Below, in pieces: positions 28,625 through 40,266 of a stretch of 64,000 nucleotides of DNA. A program made the position numbers and the translations under genes. Below the pieces are notes generated by a model. That model did no database searches. It was not told the DNA's origin and worked only from the letters and a program-made list of their open reading frames with translations. Source of the DNA: Halopseudomonas pelagia CL-AP6 (lineage in GTDB: Bacteria > Pseudomonadota > Gammaproteobacteria > Pseudomonadales > Pseudomonadaceae); the NCBI RefSeq assembly GCF_000410875.1, contig NZ_AROI01000004.1, positions 62,001 through 126,000 on the forward strand. Direction: 5' to 3'. The stretch's first letter is position 1; the number at the start of each line of letters is the position of its first letter.

Positions 28625-30232
28625 ATGACCGACCAAACTTCTCGCCTGCCGATACGTCGTGCGTTAATCAGCGTTTCCGACAAGACCGGCATCGTCGAAT
28701 TTGCCCGTGAACTCAGCACCCAAGGTGTAGAGATCCTCTCCACGGGTGGCACCTTCAAGTTATTACGCGAGCAAGGCATTGCCGCCGTGGAAGTGGCCGA
28801 CTACACCGGCTTCCCGGAAATGATGGATGGCCGGGTAAAGACCCTGCACCCGAAGATTCATGGCGGCATACTGGGCCGGCGGGATATCGACGGTCCGGTA
28901 ATGCAGGAGCATGGCATTCAGCCGATCGACATGGTGGTGGTCAACCTGTATCCGTTCGCGGCTACCGTTGCCAAGCCAGGCTGCAGCCTGCCGGATGCAA
29001 TCGAAAACATTGATATCGGCGGCCCCACCATGGTTCGCTCGGCAGCGAAGAACCACAAGGACGTCGCGATCGTGGTTAACGCCAGCGACTATACCGCTAT
29101 TGCCGACGCCCTCAAGCACGGCGGGCTAACCTATGCGCAACGCTTTGACCTAGCGCTCAAGGCGTTCGAGCATACCGCTGCTTATGACGGCATGATTGCC
29201 AACTACCTAGGCACCATCGACCAGCAGCGCGACACCCTGAGCACCGCTGAACGCGCAAACTTCCCACGTACATTCAACACCCAGTTTACCAAAGTGCAGG
29301 ACATGCGCTACGGCGAGAACCCGCACCAAGCGGCAGCCTTCTATCGCGAAGCCAGTCCGACTCAGGCGTGCATAGCAACCGCAGTGCAATTACAGGGCAA
29401 GGAGCTGTCTTACAATAATGTTGCCGACACCGACGCCGCACTTGAATGCGTAAAGAGCTTCACCAAGCCAGCCTGCGTGATCGTCAAGCACGCCAATCCC
29501 TGCGGTGTGGCTGTTGTGCCAGAGAATGAAGGCGGTATTCGTCAGGCCTATGAGCTAGCGTATGCGACCGACGCCGAATCTGCTTTTGGCGGCATCATCG
29601 CCTTTAACCGAGAACTCGATGCCGCTACCGCACAGGCCATCGTTGATCGCCAGTTCGTCGAAGTCATTATTGCCCCACGGATCAGCGCCGCTGCCCGCGA
29701 GATCGTCGCCGCCAAAGCCAATGTGCGCCTGCTGGAATGCGGTGAATGGTCTGCCACCAGCCATGCAGACCTGGATTTCAAGCGGGTGAATGGCGGATTG
29801 CTGGTGCAGAGCCGCGATACCGGCATGATTACCGCGGCAGATCTGAAGATCGTGACGCAGCGCGCCCCTACCGAGCAGGAAATCCACGACCTGATTTTCG
29901 CCTGGAAAGTGGCCAAATTCGTCAAATCCAACGCCATTGTCTACGCCAGCCAGCGCCAAACCGTGGGCATTGGTGCCGGACAAATGAGCCGCGTCAATTC
30001 CGCGCGTATCGCGGCTATCAAGGCCGAACATGCTGGCTTGCAGGTACAGGGCGCAGTCATGGCGTCCGACGCCTTTTTTCCGTTCCGCGACGGTATCGAT
30101 AACGCTGCCGCCAATGGCATCAGCGCGGTAATCCAACCCGGCGGCTCGATGCGCGATGCTGAAGTCATCGCCGCCGCCGATGAAGCGGGCATAGCCATGG
30201 TATTTACCGGCATGCGGCATTTCAGACACTGA
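28625..30232 (+). CDS. purH: PurH, bifunctional AICAR formyltransferase / IMP cyclohydrolase
   Basis: A 535-residue bifunctional enzyme for the last two steps to IMP. The N-terminal cyclohydrolase (MGS-like) domain runs from [12 protein letters not shown] to about 200, with STGGT and [15 protein letters not shown]. The C-terminal formyltransferase domain has the catalytic KHANPCG and [15 protein letters not shown]. An ATG two codons upstream is also possible; I chose the second because it gives the family length and better spacing to GGA. purD follows after 21 bases. Confidence 0.96.
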   Translation: MTDQTSRLPIRRALISVSDKTGIVEFARELSTQGVEILSTGGTFKLLREQGIAAVEVADYTGFPEMMDGRVKTLHPKIHGGILGRRDIDGPVMQEHGIQPIDMVVVNLYPFAATVAKPGCSLPDAIENIDIGGPTMVRSAAKNHKDVAIVVNASDYTAIADALKHGGLTYAQRFDLALKAFEHTAAYDGMIANYLGTIDQQRDTLSTAERANFPRTFNTQFTKVQDMRYGENPHQAAAFYREASPTQACIATAVQLQGKELSYNNVADTDAALECVKSFTKPACVIVKHANPCGVAVVPENEGGIRQAYELAYATDAESAFGGIIAFNRELDAATAQAIVDRQFVEVIIAPRISAAAREIVAAKANVRLLECGEWSATSHADLDFKRVNGGLLVQSRDTGMITAADLKIVTQRAPTEQEIHDLIFAWKVAKFVKSNAIVYASQRQTVGIGAGQMSRVNSARIAAIKAEHAGLQVQGAVMASDAFFPFRDGIDNAAANGISAVIQPGGSMRDAEVIAAADEAGIAMVFTGMRHFRH

Positions 30233-30253
30233 TAGAGCTGCAAAGGAGATTGC

Positions 30254-31540
30254 ATGAACGTTTTGATTATCGGTAGTGGCGGGCGCGAACACGCGCTGGC
30301 CTGGAAGGTCGCTCAGGACGCCAGAGTCGAGACTGTTTTCGTCGCCCCTGGCAACGCCGGCACAGCCACCGAAGCTAAGTGCGAAAACGTCGCCATAGAC
30401 GTACTTGAACTGGATAAACTGGCTGACTTTGCCGCAGCCAACGTACAACTGACTATCGTCGGGCCGGAAGCGCCCTTGGTCGCTGGCGTAGTCGATCTGT
30501 TTCGCACGCGCGATCTGCCCTGTTTCGGCCCAACCGCTGGCGCCGCGCAGCTGGAGGGCTCAAAGGCCTTCACCAAGGACTTTCTTGCCCGGCACCAGAT
30601 TCCTACCGCCGACTACCAGAACTTTACTGAAGTCGAACCGGCGCTGGCCTATCTGCATGAAAAAGGCGCACCCATTGTCATCAAGGCTGACGGTTTGGCC
30701 GCTGGCAAGGGTGTCATTGTCGCGATGACGCTACAGGAAGCCGAGAATGCCGTGCGTGACATGCTCGCAGGCAATGCCTTTGGCGCGGCCGGCTCCAGGG
30801 TCGTAATCGAGGAGTTTCTCGACGGTGAAGAAGCCAGCTTTATCGTCATGGTCGATGGCGAGCACGTACTGGCCATGGCGACCAGTCAGGACCACAAACG
30901 AGTCGGCGATGGCGACAGCGGCCCGAACACTGGCGGTATGGGCGCCTATTCCCCGGCGCCAGTGGTGACTGATAGCGTGCATCAGCGCGTCATGGATGAA
31001 GTGATCTGGCCGACCGTTCGCGGGATGGCAGCCGAGGGCAACATCTATACCGGCTTCCTGTATGCCGGACTGATGATTGATACCCTGGGTAACCCCAAGG
31101 TGATCGAGTTCAATTGTCGTTTCGGCGATCCGGAAACTCAACCGATCATGCTGAGATTGCAATCCAGCCTAGTAGAGCTTATCGAATCAGCCTTGGCCGG
31201 CCAGTTGGACCAGGCAGAAGCGAACTGGGACGCCCGGCCTAGTCTGGGTGTGGTGATTGCCGCAGGCGGCTATCCTGCGGACTATGCCAAAGGCGATACC
31301 ATCGAAGGCCTGGAACAAGCCGTGAGTGCCCAGGGCAAGATTTTCCATGCGGGTACTGCGCTAAATAAGGATGGAGCCGTCGTCAGCAGTGGCGGCAGAG
31401 TGCTCTGCGCTACCGCACTGGGCGACAGCATCCTTGAAGCCCAGCAAAATGCCTACGCGTTGGCGAACAAGGTGAACTGGAAGGGCAGCTTTTGCCGCTC
31501 GGATATTGGTTATCGCGCCATCGCCAGGGACCAGCATTGA
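30254..31540 (+). CDS. purD: PurD, phosphoribosylamine-glycine ligase
   Basis: A 428-residue ATP-grasp ligase that joins glycine to phosphoribosylamine (purine step 2). It has the N-terminal [14 protein letters not shown], the ATP-grasp [16 protein letters not shown], the [20 protein letters not shown] block and [18 protein letters not shown] lies 7 bases before the ATG. It pairs with purH in one unit, an arrangement shared with Pseudomonas, with retS next. Confidence 0.97.
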   Translation: MNVLIIGSGGREHALAWKVAQDARVETVFVAPGNAGTATEAKCENVAIDVLELDKLADFAAANVQLTIVGPEAPLVAGVVDLFRTRDLPCFGPTAGAAQLEGSKAFTKDFLARHQIPTADYQNFTEVEPALAYLHEKGAPIVIKADGLAAGKGVIVAMTLQEAENAVRDMLAGNAFGAAGSRVVIEEFLDGEEASFIVMVDGEHVLAMATSQDHKRVGDGDSGPNTGGMGAYSPAPVVTDSVHQRVMDEVIWPTVRGMAAEGNIYTGFLYAGLMIDTLGNPKVIEFNCRFGDPETQPIMLRLQSSLVELIESALAGQLDQAEANWDARPSLGVVIAAGGYPADYAKGDTIEGLEQAVSAQGKIFHAGTALNKDGAVVSSGGRVLCATALGDSILEAQQNAYALANKVNWKGSFCRSDIGYRAIARDQH

Positions 31541-31625
31541 GCCATCGCGCATCAAGCATTTTGATACTGCCTCAGCGTGGATGCACTGGCCAGTCATAAC
31601 CCGTATTCAGACTGGCCCGTGCAGG

Positions 31626-31653
31626 TTGGCAGCCTTGTGCATTAAGCTATACT
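31626..31653 (+). promoter_or_regulatory. Candidate sigma-70 promoter of retS
   Basis: TTGGCA (31626-31631) and TATACT (31648-31653) are 16 bases apart; both differ from consensus at only one or two positions. It lies 40 bases upstream of the retS ATG in the purD-retS gap, so retS can be transcribed independently of the purine genes. Confidence 0.6.
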
Positions 31654-31693
31654 TCTTATCGATTCGATACCCGACGCTGGTCGTCAATTGCCC

Positions 31694-34450
31694 ATGGACA
31701 GGACACACGTCATAGTGAAGCAAGCAAGCTGGTTGATCCTCACCCTGCTGGCAGGGATCATTATGCTGGCGACCAACTGGGTGGCTGCAACCGAATCACC
31801 CGCGCCAACCCATTACAGCCTTGTCGATACAACAGGCGTCCTGGGTCTGGCCGATATTACCTCCAATCGCTACGCCAACCGCTTTATTCCCAGCCCGCCC
31901 GGAGCACTGAAAATATCGGGCGCTGGCACTGCGTTATGGGTAAAAATCCCGATGACTCGCAGCGGCGCCCAACAGATACGGCTTGATAACCCGGCAATTG
32001 AGCGAATCAGCTTGTACCTCCTGCGCGGCGATGCCGTGGCGGCCGACTACCAAAGTGGTTCCGAGGCCCCGGCGGACCCGCGTCTATTGCAGCAGCCTGG
32101 CTTTGCCTTTGCGGTGGATATTACTCCCGGTGCAGAGTACACCCTGTATTTGCGCCTGCAGAATGATTATCCAACCAGCACTTTTTTGACGGTAATGGAC
32201 GCCCATGAAGCGGCGGCCATTCATGGCGCCCATCAAGCGCTGCAGGGCATTCTGGTTGGTTTGCTGTTGGCATTGGCCCTGCACGGGCTACTGCACGGCA
32301 GTATCAATCGCGACCCATTTCACCTGCTCTTGGCTGGCGCGGCGCTGATCCTCTGCTTAGCTAATCTCAGCGCAATCAGTTGGGTCTCTAGCCAGGCGCC
32401 TTTACTGCATGGCAACAGCGCCGAACTGCTGCAGCTCGCCGCTTATCCGTTATTGGCGCTACTATTGCTGAGCCTGCTGCCCGGCCCGGATCTGCGCGTT
32501 CACCAGCGGCTGACTCTGATCATCAGCTTGATGAGTGCGGCACTGGCGATATTGGTGGTGGTGGCGGCATTGCGCTCATCTCTGTTTGCCGGCATTGCCG
32601 TGGTCATCCAGCTCTGTCTTGCGCTGATGATTATCATCCTGCTGGCATTTCTGCGGCTGCGTCGGCAACCCATCAACAAGCCCTTCCTGGCGGGCGCTGC
32701 ACTGCTGTTGTGCGCGGTCGCCCTGAGTTGGATCGACGACCAACGTCTAATCGCCGACCATCTGTTTGACACCTTGGTCTGGCTGGCTATGGTGTGCTTC
32801 GCCTGGAGCCTGCACAACCGCGCCCAGAGACTGCTCGCCCAGCGCGTCAGCCAGCGCCAGACCCAGGCCACCCGGCAAGCCGAACGACGGGCTAAAGCGG
32901 AGTTTCTTGGCCGCATCAGCCATGAAATTCGCACGCCAATGAACGGTGTACTGGGGATGTCCGAGCTGCTTCTGGATACCGCGCTCTCCGCTAAACAGCG
33001 CGACTACGTGCAAACCATCCACGGCTCAGGCAATGACCTGCTAAATCTGATCAACGAGATCCTCGACATGTCGCGCCTGGAGTCGGGCCAGATGACCCTG
33101 GAAACCGTGCAGTTCGATCTGCATGCACTGGTCAACGATTGTCTGGATATCTTCCGCAACCGGGCTGACAATCAGGCCATTGAGCTGATCAGCTTCGTCC
33201 ATGCTGATGTGCCGCGCACCATTAGCGGCGATCCCACCCGGCTGCGTCAGGTACTGATGAACCTGCTAGGCAACGCACTGCGATTCACCAAGCAAGGCGA
33301 AATCCTACTGACTGTAGGCGTTGAGCCGCAGGGGACCAGCCAGCAATTGCGTTTCGCGGTACAGGATTCCGGCACCCCAATGCCGGAAGAGGCGCGCGAC
33401 TGCCTGATCAAGGTACTACCAAAGTCCTCCAGACTGCTTGATCAAGCGGATAGCAATGGACATCTCGGCCTGCTCATCGCCAGCCAACTCATTCATATGA
33501 TGTCGGGGCAGGTGGGCATCAAATACGCATCGGATCAGGGCAATTCAATCTGGTTCGCTCTGCCCCTGGATGAAACCCACGCATTTATCGAACCCGATGC
33601 CGAAGGGCGCTGTCTACTCGATCGACGGGTCCTGATCGTGGATGACAACGCCACTTGTCGCAAGGTACTGCAGCAACAGTGTAATGCCTGGGGCATGCAA
33701 GCCCAGTGCGTTGCCGGCGGGAAAGAAGCCCTGGCGTTGCTGCGAACGCAAACGAACCTGGGCACCCCGTTTGATATCCTGCTCGTTGACCACAACATGC
33801 CAGGCATGAGCGGGCTTGAGCTGGCCAGTCGGATCAAGGAAGATGCCGCCCTGCGAGACCAACTGCTGATTATCATGCTCACGGGGATCAACCAGGCGCC
33901 CAGCCGGATCATAGCGCGCAACGCCGGGATCCGCCGAATACTCAGCAAGCCTGTGGCTGGTTACACCTTGCGTACCACACTGATTGACGAATGGCTGCAA
34001 CACAGTCAACACAGTGAAACGCCAGCAGACGAAGCGCTATCCGAGCTTCGCCAGGAACCGCTTCATGAAGGTTTCAGGGTGTTGGTTGCAGAAGATAACA
34101 CCATATCGACCAAGGTCATTCGCGGAATGCTGGGCAAACTCAACATCCAGGTGCATTCGGTTCAAAACGGTCAACAGGCCGTGCTGCAGGCGCAGACCGG
34201 TAACTATGATCTGATTCTGATGGACTGTGAAATGCCGGAGATGGACGGCTTTACCGCTGCCGAGCTGATCCGTCAATGGGAGCGCGCCTGCGCTCGGGAG
34301 CCGATCCCCATTATCGCGCTTACCGCACACATCCTTCCAGAACACCGCGAACGTTCAAGGCTGGCAGGTATGAACGGGCACATTTCCAAGCCGGTTGAGC
34401 TAGCGCAACTACGCGATCAACTGAACTTCTGGATTGAGCAAAAAAGCTAG
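31694..34450 (+). CDS. retS: RetS, hybrid sensor kinase of the Gac/Rsm network
   Basis: A 918-residue hybrid sensor. The N-terminal signal is followed by a periplasmic 7TMR-DISMED2 domain (about 35-170), a seven-helix 7TMR-DISM membrane region (about 180-370), a histidine kinase core with H410 in [13 protein letters not shown]527 in the N box, and two receivers (about 644-765, D699; 795-915, D844). In P. aeruginosa RetS binds GacS and inhibits it, favouring acute over biofilm behaviour. Position after purH-purD supports the name. The G1 box at D558 reads DSGTPMPEE, not DxGxG. The ATG has no strong ribosome-binding site; a TTG lies two codons upstream. Confidence 0.92.
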   Translation: MDRTHVIVKQASWLILTLLAGIIMLATNWVAATESPAPTHYSLVDTTGVLGLADITSNRYANRFIPSPPGALKISGAGTALWVKIPMTRSGAQQIRLDNPAIERISLYLLRGDAVAADYQSGSEAPADPRLLQQPGFAFAVDITPGAEYTLYLRLQNDYPTSTFLTVMDAHEAAAIHGAHQALQGILVGLLLALALHGLLHGSINRDPFHLLLAGAALILCLANLSAISWVSSQAPLLHGNSAELLQLAAYPLLALLLLSLLPGPDLRVHQRLTLIISLMSAALAILVVVAALRSSLFAGIAVVIQLCLALMIIILLAFLRLRRQPINKPFLAGAALLLCAVALSWIDDQRLIADHLFDTLVWLAMVCFAWSLHNRAQRLLAQRVSQRQTQATRQAERRAKAEFLGRISHEIRTPMNGVLGMSELLLDTALSAKQRDYVQTIHGSGNDLLNLINEILDMSRLESGQMTLETVQFDLHALVNDCLDIFRNRADNQAIELISFVHADVPRTISGDPTRLRQVLMNLLGNALRFTKQGEILLTVGVEPQGTSQQLRFAVQDSGTPMPEEARDCLIKVLPKSSRLLDQADSNGHLGLLIASQLIHMMSGQVGIKYASDQGNSIWFALPLDETHAFIEPDAEGRCLLDRRVLIVDDNATCRKVLQQQCNAWGMQAQCVAGGKEALALLRTQTNLGTPFDILLVDHNMPGMSGLELASRIKEDAALRDQLLIIMLTGINQAPSRIIARNAGIRRILSKPVAGYTLRTTLIDEWLQHSQHSETPADEALSELRQEPLHEGFRVLVAEDNTISTKVIRGMLGKLNIQVHSVQNGQQAVLQAQTGNYDLILMDCEMPEMDGFTAAELIRQWERACAREPIPIIALTAHILPEHRERSRLAGMNGHISKPVELAQLRDQLNFWIEQKS

Positions 34451-34605
34451 GGGCCAGGGCAAGACTCGCCGGCCTGATAATCGACGAATTCGCCTGGCAG
34501 CCCGCCAGCGACTGCCGCATATGTCGCGGCATAGATTGCACAATAGGACCCCAGTATTTTGCTCGCCGCGATTAACCCCTTCACCTTCGCCACGCTCTCC
34601 GACAT
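34447..34605 (-). CDS. Small uncharacterised protein ORF, 52 residues
   Basis: An open frame of 52 codons in the retS-ygiQ gap, ending in TAG that overlaps the last 4 bases of retS tail to tail. AGGAGA lies 6 bases before the ATG, one of the best ribosome-binding sites in the window. The product starts [10 protein letters not shown], has an Ala/Ile/Tyr-rich stretch of about 25 residues ([20 protein letters not shown]) that could be a membrane or amphipathic helix, and ends with an acidic, Pro/Gly-rich tail containing two Cys in all. I do not recognise it. It is unlikely to be an accident given the ribosome-binding site, but there is no homology evidence. Confidence 0.5.
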   Translation of the reverse strand: MSESVAKVKGLIAASKILGSYCAIYAATYAAVAGGLPGEFVDYQAGESCPGP

Positions 34606-34672
34606 TGCCCGTCTCCTGTTGTTGGTACAGGTAACTTAAACGGAAATGCTCAAGCGCACGATTAGGTAAATA

Positions 34673-37024
34673 TTATCGTGTCGATAGCCGAGTGCTGGGT
34701 CGACCGGCTTTCTTCCGGGTAGTTTTCTTTCCTGCTACCGGACGGCCTGCACCGGGCTTGCCAATAGATGGATGACTAATCCCGCCACTGGCGGCCACAG
34801 GTCGGCCTGTTCCAGGATGGCCTGCCCCAGCTCCGGCTGCCCCACCCTTGCCCTTGCCGGTATCGCGCGGAGGCAAACCTGTATGCTGCGTTAACAGAGC
34901 GCCCTGACGCGGTCCTTTCGCCGGTGTCGACTGCTTTTTCCTGGCACTGGTGTAGCCTTCGACGGCAGGTTGGTACGTAGGAATCAGATGCTGCTTGCTA
35001 TTCCCGATCAGATCACCCCGTCCCATCTCCTGCAATGCTTCGCGCAATAGCGGCCAGTTCTTTGCGTCGTGATAACGCAGGAAAGCCTTGTGTAGCCGCC
35101 GCTGCCGCTCGCCTTTAACGCTGTTGACGGTATCGCTCTTGTAAGTAACCCGGCGTAGCGGGTTCTTGCCCGAATGATACATGGCCGTCGCGGTCGCCAT
35201 CGGCGAGGGATAGAAGGCCTGTACCTGGTCAGCGCGAAAATCATTGGTTTTCAGCCACAACGCCAGGTTCATCATGTCCTCGTCAGAGGTGCCTGGGTGC
35301 GCAGCGATGAAATAGGGAATCAGGTACTGCTTCTTGCCCGCTTCCTTGGTGTACTTCTCGAACAGGCGCTTGAAGGTATCGTAACTGCCGATACCCGGCT
35401 TCATCATCTTGGTCAGCGGACCCTGCTCGGTATGTTCGGGGGCGATCTTCAGATAACCGCCGACATGGTGCGTGACCAGTTCCTTGACGTACTCGGGGGA
35501 CTCAACAGCCAGGTCATAACGCAGCCCGGAAGCGATCAGAATCTTTTTCACACCCGGTAGTTCGCGCGCCTTGCGGTACAAACCTATCAGCGACGAATGG
35601 TCGGTATTGAGGTTTTCACAAATACCGGGGTATACGCAGGAGGGCTTGCGGCAAGCTGCTTCAATTGCGGGACTCTTGCAGGCGATGCGATACATGTTCG
35701 CCGTCGGCCCACCCAGATCGGAAATCACGCCAGTAAAGCCTGGCACCTTGTCGCGTATCTCTTCAATCTCGCGAATGATCGATTCATGCGAGCGGTTCTG
35801 GATAATCCGCCCCTCATGTTCGGTAATCGAACAGAAGGTACAACCGCCAAAACAGCCGCGCATGATATTCACTGAAAAGCGAATCATCTCGTAGGCCGGA
35901 ATCTTGGCATCGCCATAGGCGGGGTGCGGTATCCGCGCGTAAGGCAGCCCGAACACGTAATCCATTTCCTCGGTGGTTAGCGGAATCGGCGGAGGATTGA
36001 ACCACACATCCTTCTCAGCGTGCCGCTGCACCAGTGCGCGCGCATTGCCCGGGTTGGTTTCCAGGTGCAGTACGCGGTTGGCATGCGCATAAAGCACCGG
36101 ATCACTTTTGACCTTCTCGTAAGATGGCAGGCGGATGACCGTCTTGTCCCGCTCCAGACGCGGGTGCGGCAGCAGTTGCACTACCTGAACGCCCTCCTCC
36201 AGACCGTCCTCGGCCGGCCCTTTCTCCTGCTCAACCGCGCAGGCACTGGTATCCTGGGTATTCACATAGGGGTTGATGATTTTGTCGACCTTGCCCGGCC
36301 GATCAATACGCGTCGAATCCAGCTCGAACCAACCCTGCGGCGTGTCGCGGCGCATGAAAGCGGTGCCACGAATATCGGTGATGGACTGAATATCTTCCCC
36401 GCGGCTCAGGCGCTGGGCAATCTCGACTACAGCCCGTTCGGCGTTGCCGTACAGCAGAATATCGGCCTTGGCATCTAGCAGCAGCGAGTGGCGCACTTTG
36501 TCCTGCCAGTAGTCATAATGCGCGATGCGGCGTAGCGAGGCTTCGATGCCGCCGAGCACCACAGGCACATCATTAAAGGCCTCACGGCAGCGCTGGCTGT
36601 AGACCAGGCTGGCGCGATCCGGCCGACTGCCGGCCTTGCCGCCGGGCGTGTAGGCGTCATCCGAACGGATCTTGCGATCCGCCGTATAGCGATTGATCAT
36701 CGAATCCATATTGCCGGCAGCCACACCGAAGAACAGGTTCGGCTTGCCCAGCTGCATAAATGCTTCTTTGCTCTGCCAGTCCGGCTGGCTGATGATCCCG
36801 ACCCGGAACCCCTGGGCCTCCAGCAAACGGCCAATGATCGCCATGCCGAAGGACGGGTGATCAACATAGGCGTCGCCAGTGACGATGATGATGTCGCAGC
36901 TGTCCCAACCAAGCAGGTCCATCTCGTCCCGGCTCATGGGCAAAAAAGGTGCCGGGCCGAAACACTCGGCCCAGTACTTAGGATAATCAAACAGCGGCTT
37001 CGCAGCCGGCATGCTGATGGACAT
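34673..37024 (-). CDS. ygiQ: YgiQ-family radical SAM protein
   Basis: A 783-residue radical SAM protein. The iron-sulfur motif CxxxCxxC is C391, C395, C398 in [11 protein letters not shown]; a cobalamin-binding-like N-terminal domain and the YgiQ blocks [20 protein letters not shown] (shortened here) and [14 protein letters not shown] are present. Function of the family is unknown. The last 100 residues are disordered and basic, with repeated Gly-Arg-Pro units (see findings). GGAG sits 5 bases before the ATG, just inside the end of dnaB, which is 2 bases upstream; ygiQ may therefore be cotranscribed with dnaB. Confidence 0.92.
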   Translation of the reverse strand: MSISMPAAKPLFDYPKYWAECFGPAPFLPMSRDEMDLLGWDSCDIIIVTGDAYVDHPSFGMAIIGRLLEAQGFRVGIISQPDWQSKEAFMQLGKPNLFFGVAAGNMDSMINRYTADRKIRSDDAYTPGGKAGSRPDRASLVYSQRCREAFNDVPVVLGGIEASLRRIAHYDYWQDKVRHSLLLDAKADILLYGNAERAVVEIAQRLSRGEDIQSITDIRGTAFMRRDTPQGWFELDSTRIDRPGKVDKIINPYVNTQDTSACAVEQEKGPAEDGLEEGVQVVQLLPHPRLERDKTVIRLPSYEKVKSDPVLYAHANRVLHLETNPGNARALVQRHAEKDVWFNPPPIPLTTEEMDYVFGLPYARIPHPAYGDAKIPAYEMIRFSVNIMRGCFGGCTFCSITEHEGRIIQNRSHESIIREIEEIRDKVPGFTGVISDLGGPTANMYRIACKSPAIEAACRKPSCVYPGICENLNTDHSSLIGLYRKARELPGVKKILIASGLRYDLAVESPEYVKELVTHHVGGYLKIAPEHTEQGPLTKMMKPGIGSYDTFKRLFEKYTKEAGKKQYLIPYFIAAHPGTSDEDMMNLALWLKTNDFRADQVQAFYPSPMATATAMYHSGKNPLRRVTYKSDTVNSVKGERQRRLHKAFLRYHDAKNWPLLREALQEMGRGDLIGNSKQHLIPTYQPAVEGYTSARKKQSTPAKGPRQGALLTQHTGLPPRDTGKGKGGAAGAGAGHPGTGRPVAASGGISHPSIGKPGAGRPVAGKKTTRKKAGRPSTRLSTR

Positions 37025-37026
37025 GC

Positions 37027-38430
37027 TTACTCCATATCGCCGTACCCGGAATAGGAACCGGGTGCGAGATTTTCAAAACGGGTGAATTTGCCGAGAAAGG
37101 CCAATCGAATGCTGCCGATAGGTCCGTTCCGCTGCTTGCCAATAATAATTTCGGCGATACCCTGATCCTGGGTATCCGGATGATAAACCTCATCCCGATA
37201 AACGAACATGATCACATCCGCGTCCTGCTCGATCGCACCGGACTCACGCAAGTCGGAGTTGATCGGGCGCTTGTTTGGGCGCTGCTCCAGTGAGCGGTTC
37301 AGCTGCGACAAGGCAACCACGGGCGCGTTGAATTCTTTTGCCAGCGCTTTAAGCGAGCGCGAAATCTCCGAGATCTCGTTGGTCCGGTTCTCCGAGGTAC
37401 CGCCGATCTGCATCAACTGCAGATAGTCGATCATGATCATGCCGATCTCGCCGTGCTCACGTACTACGCGGCGAGCGCGGGCGCGCATCTCCATAGGTGA
37501 CAGCCCGGCGGTATCGTCGATAAAGAGTTTGCGGTCGTTAAGCAGGTTGACCGCCGAGGTCAGCCTTGGCCAGTCATCATCTTCAAGCCGCCCTGCCCTG
37601 ACCTTGCTCTGATCAATCCGGCCCAGGGACGACAACATACGCATGACCAGTGAATCACCTGGCATCTCCAGGGAGAACACCAGCACGGCCTTGTCGTAAC
37701 GCATAACCACGTTCTCGACCAGGTTCATCGCAAAGGTGGTTTTGCCCATCGACGGACGGCCAGCAATAATCACCAGGTCAGAGGGCTGCAAACCCGAGGT
37801 CATTTCATCCAGATCGGCAAAGCCGGTGGACAGGCCGGTAATCGCCCCATCACTGTTAAACAGGGTATCGATACGGTCAATCGCCTTGGTCAGCAAGGTA
37901 TTCACCGATTCCGGTCCACCGGTTTTCGGGCGGCTCTCGGCAATCGCAAAAATTTGCCGTTCGGCGTCATCGAGAATCTGGTTGGCTTGTTTGCCCTTGG
38001 TGTTGAAGGCGCTATCGGCGATATCCGAACTGGTGCTGATCAGTTTACGCAGCGTCGAGCGCTCGCGAATGATGTGCGTATAAGCGCTGATGTTGGCGAC
38101 CGACGGCGTGTTTTTCGCCAACTGCCCCAGGTAGGCCAGACCGCCGACCTGATCGATCAGCCCGTCACGATCCAGCTCTTCTGCCAGGGTGACCACGTCA
38201 AAGGGTTGATTACGCGAGGCCAGGCTGGCTAAGGCGCGGAAGATCAGACGGTGATCGTGGCGATAAAAATCCGGCTCACTGAGCAGCTCAACCACTCGCT
38301 CCCAAGTCGTGTTCTCCAGCATGACACCGCCGAGCACGGCCTGCTCAGCTTCGATCGAGTGCGGCGGAATCTTCAGTGCAGAGGTTTGCAGGTCAAGTTC
38401 CGCAGTGTTGGTGTAGTTCGACTCGTTCAT
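37027..38430 (-). CDS. dnaB: DnaB replicative DNA helicase
   Basis: A 467-residue hexameric 5'-3' helicase that unwinds the replication fork. The N-terminal primase-interaction domain ([15 protein letters not shown]) leads to a RecA-like domain with the Walker A lysine K230 in [27 protein letters not shown] and [10 protein letters not shown] (Walker B). No intein interrupts it. The ATG giving MNESNYTN matches the family; the frame is open 15 codons upstream, over a terminator-bearing region. It lies downstream of the S6 operon terminator. Confidence 0.96.
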   Translation of the reverse strand: MNESNYTNTAELDLQTSALKIPPHSIEAEQAVLGGVMLENTTWERVVELLSEPDFYRHDHRLIFRALASLASRNQPFDVVTLAEELDRDGLIDQVGGLAYLGQLAKNTPSVANISAYTHIIRERSTLRKLISTSSDIADSAFNTKGKQANQILDDAERQIFAIAESRPKTGGPESVNTLLTKAIDRIDTLFNSDGAITGLSTGFADLDEMTSGLQPSDLVIIAGRPSMGKTTFAMNLVENVVMRYDKAVLVFSLEMPGDSLVMRMLSSLGRIDQSKVRAGRLEDDDWPRLTSAVNLLNDRKLFIDDTAGLSPMEMRARARRVVREHGEIGMIMIDYLQLMQIGGTSENRTNEISEISRSLKALAKEFNAPVVALSQLNRSLEQRPNKRPINSDLRESGAIEQDADVIMFVYRDEVYHPDTQDQGIAEIIIGKQRNGPIGSIRLAFLGKFTRFENLAPGSYSGYGDME

Positions 38431-38461
38431 CGGTACAGGCTCAGGACAAAAACCGGGGAGA

Positions 38462-38503
38462 TAAAATAACAACACGGCGCCTGTCCAGGACAGGCACCGT
38501 GTT
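38462..38503 (-). terminator. Terminator of the rpsF-rpsR-rplI operon
   Basis: A 16-base arm at 38503-38488 pairs with 38486-38471 with a single mismatch, one of the longest palindromes in the window, and is followed on the minus strand by TTATTTTAT. It separates the ribosomal-protein operon from dnaB. Some read-through into dnaB is plausible because no strong separate dnaB promoter is seen. Confidence 0.75.
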
Positions 38504-38590
38504 GACTAGTCTAACTGGAAAGCCCGACGAACTCATCTACCGACGACCTTGGGTTATCGGCAACCAGCCTGTCGGGCCTGTGCAGCGGTA

Positions 38591-39037
38591 TTAACCGGCT
38601 ACAACGACCAGCTTGACGGTAGCTTCTACATCTGTGTGCAGGTGCAGAGCAACGTCGAACTCACCAACGTTGCGCAGCGGACCTTCAGGCAGACGTACTT
38701 CGCTTTTCTCGATGTTGACGCCAGCAGCGGTCACAGCATCGGCGATGTCGCGAGTACCGATGGAACCGAACAGCTTGCCTTCTTCGCCAGCGTTGGCGGA
38801 GAGGGTCACAGTCAGACCTTCCAGCTTGGCCGCACGGGCTTCAGCTTCGGCTTTCTTCTCATCAGCGATACGCTCTAGTTCAGCGCGGCGAGCTTCGAAG
38901 GCTTCCAGGTTGGAAGCAGTGGCCGGAGTGGCTTTGCCAAAAGGCAGGAGAAAATTACGTGCGTAACCGGCGCTGACAGCAACCTTGTCGCCAAGGTTAC
39001 CCAGATTCGCGATCTTTTCGAGCAGGATAACTTCCAT
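38591..39037 (-). CDS. rplI: Ribosomal protein L9
   Basis: A 148-residue 50S protein. The N-terminal rRNA-binding domain begins [19 protein letters not shown] with the conserved [13 protein letters not shown]; a long connecting helix follows (residues about 45-75) and then the C-terminal domain with [16 protein letters not shown]. It is the last gene of rpsF-rpsR-DUF2232-rplI, 18 bases after the membrane-protein gene. Confidence 0.97.
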   Translation of the reverse strand: MEVILLEKIANLGNLGDKVAVSAGYARNFLLPFGKATPATASNLEAFEARRAELERIADEKKAEAEARAAKLEGLTVTLSANAGEEGKLFGSIGTRDIADAVTAAGVNIEKSEVRLPEGPLRNVGEFDVALHLHTDVEATVKLVVVAG

Positions 39038-39055
39038 TGCGATGACCTCTAAAAT

Positions 39056-39955
39056 TCAAACTTGGCCATTCGAATCGTCATCGTCGCGCGGCCCTTGGGC
39101 CGGTGCAATACGAGCACGAAAATCGAACAGACTATCTATAAATGCCAAAAACATAATCAGGGGATACATAATCTGAGCGGCAAAAACAAACACCGCATAG
39201 AGTATCACCAGCCATACCAAAGCCAGCTTCTTAATGCCGACCAAGCCGTGCAGCAACGCCAACCCGGCAATCAGCAACGGTAGGCTGGCAACGGGTGCCA
39301 ACAGCGCCATCTGCCCGAACTGCGGACTGAACAGCGTCAACACCAACAGGGCACCGGCTACCAAAGGCGACAAGCGCAGCCGATGAAACTCGGCGCGAAA
39401 CCCGCCTGGGTTATACAGGCCCGCTTGCCAGGAGCGACCAATCATCAGACTGACCAACGCCATCAGCGCGTGCACCGCACCCGTCAAACCCGCCAGAACC
39501 GGCACCAGCAGCGCCTCGAGCCGAGCCATGCTGGCCTCGTCAACGGAGCCACCCATGTCAGCCATCAGTTGTGGCAAGCGCTCTTGAATCTGCACTGCCA
39601 GCGCCTGTAGCGGCTCTCCCAGTACACTCATGAGCAGCAACGCATAGGCTACGCCCAGCGGCACCACAACCAGCAAGACATTGGACCACTCTTGCTTCTC
39701 ACGCAGCAGCGCCGCCATACCGGCAGCACCAAGAATCACCAACAAGGGCGTCAGATCACCCATCAACGCCCAGGCCAAGGCCGGTAAAGCACCCCAGATG
39801 ATAACCGGGAGCGCTTCATTCAAGCCGCGGCGCAAGATGACCAACGCCAGTGCCGCAGCACTGACCCAGAACAACAGGGGTATAGCCGCTGCAATAGCCA
39901 CTACCAGAGTGGCTTGCTTGCGACCGCGCATGATGTATTCCGCTAACCCACGCAT
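39056..39955 (-). CDS. DUF2232-family multi-spanning membrane protein
   Basis: A 299-residue inner-membrane protein with eight or so hydrophobic helices and a short hydrophilic C-terminus (ARIAPAQGPRDDDDSNG). The blocks MRGLAEYIMRGRKQA and AGLYNPGGFRAEFHRLRLS are typical of the family (YybS-like DUF2232), found between rpsR and rplI in pseudomonads. No function is established. It lies inside a ribosomal-protein operon, so its dose would follow ribosome synthesis. Gaps to its neighbours are 38 and 18 bases. Confidence 0.85.
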   Translation of the reverse strand: MRGLAEYIMRGRKQATLVVAIAAAIPLLFWVSAAALALVILRRGLNEALPVIIWGALPALAWALMGDLTPLLVILGAAGMAALLREKQEWSNVLLVVVPLGVAYALLLMSVLGEPLQALAVQIQERLPQLMADMGGSVDEASMARLEALLVPVLAGLTGAVHALMALVSLMIGRSWQAGLYNPGGFRAEFHRLRLSPLVAGALLVLTLFSPQFGQMALLAPVASLPLLIAGLALLHGLVGIKKLALVWLVILYAVFVFAAQIMYPLIMFLAFIDSLFDFRARIAPAQGPRDDDDSNGQV

Positions 39956-39993
39956 GCTGGTTCGGTTTCCCTGATTACGTCATTACCTGCTTA

Positions 39994-40224
39994 TCAGCGA
40001 CTATGACTGTCGGTGAAAGGCAGCAGCGCCAGGTAACGGGCGCGCTTGATAGCAACACCCAGCTGACGCTGGTATCTGGCTTTAGTACCGGTAATACGGC
40101 TAGGAACAATCTTGCCGGTTTCGGTGATGTAAGCCTTGAGGGTGTTCAGATCTTTGTAATCGATCTCTTTAACGCCTTCAGCGGTGAAACGGCAGAACTT
40201 TCTGCGGCGGAAAAAACGTGCCAT
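39994..40224 (-). CDS. rpsR: Ribosomal protein S18
   Basis: A 76-residue 30S protein that pairs with S6. The start [13 protein letters not shown] and the conserved [19 protein letters not shown] segment are standard, as is the terminal [13 protein letters not shown]. It carries a single Cys (residue 11), the zinc-independent form. It follows rpsF by 42 bases. Confidence 0.98.
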   Translation of the reverse strand: MARFFRRRKFCRFTAEGVKEIDYKDLNTLKAYITETGKIVPSRITGTKARYQRQLGVAIKRARYLALLPFTDSHSR

Positions 40225-40266
40225 GGCAGCGTCTCCTTAGATACTGGAAAGTGGGAGCGGGATGAC

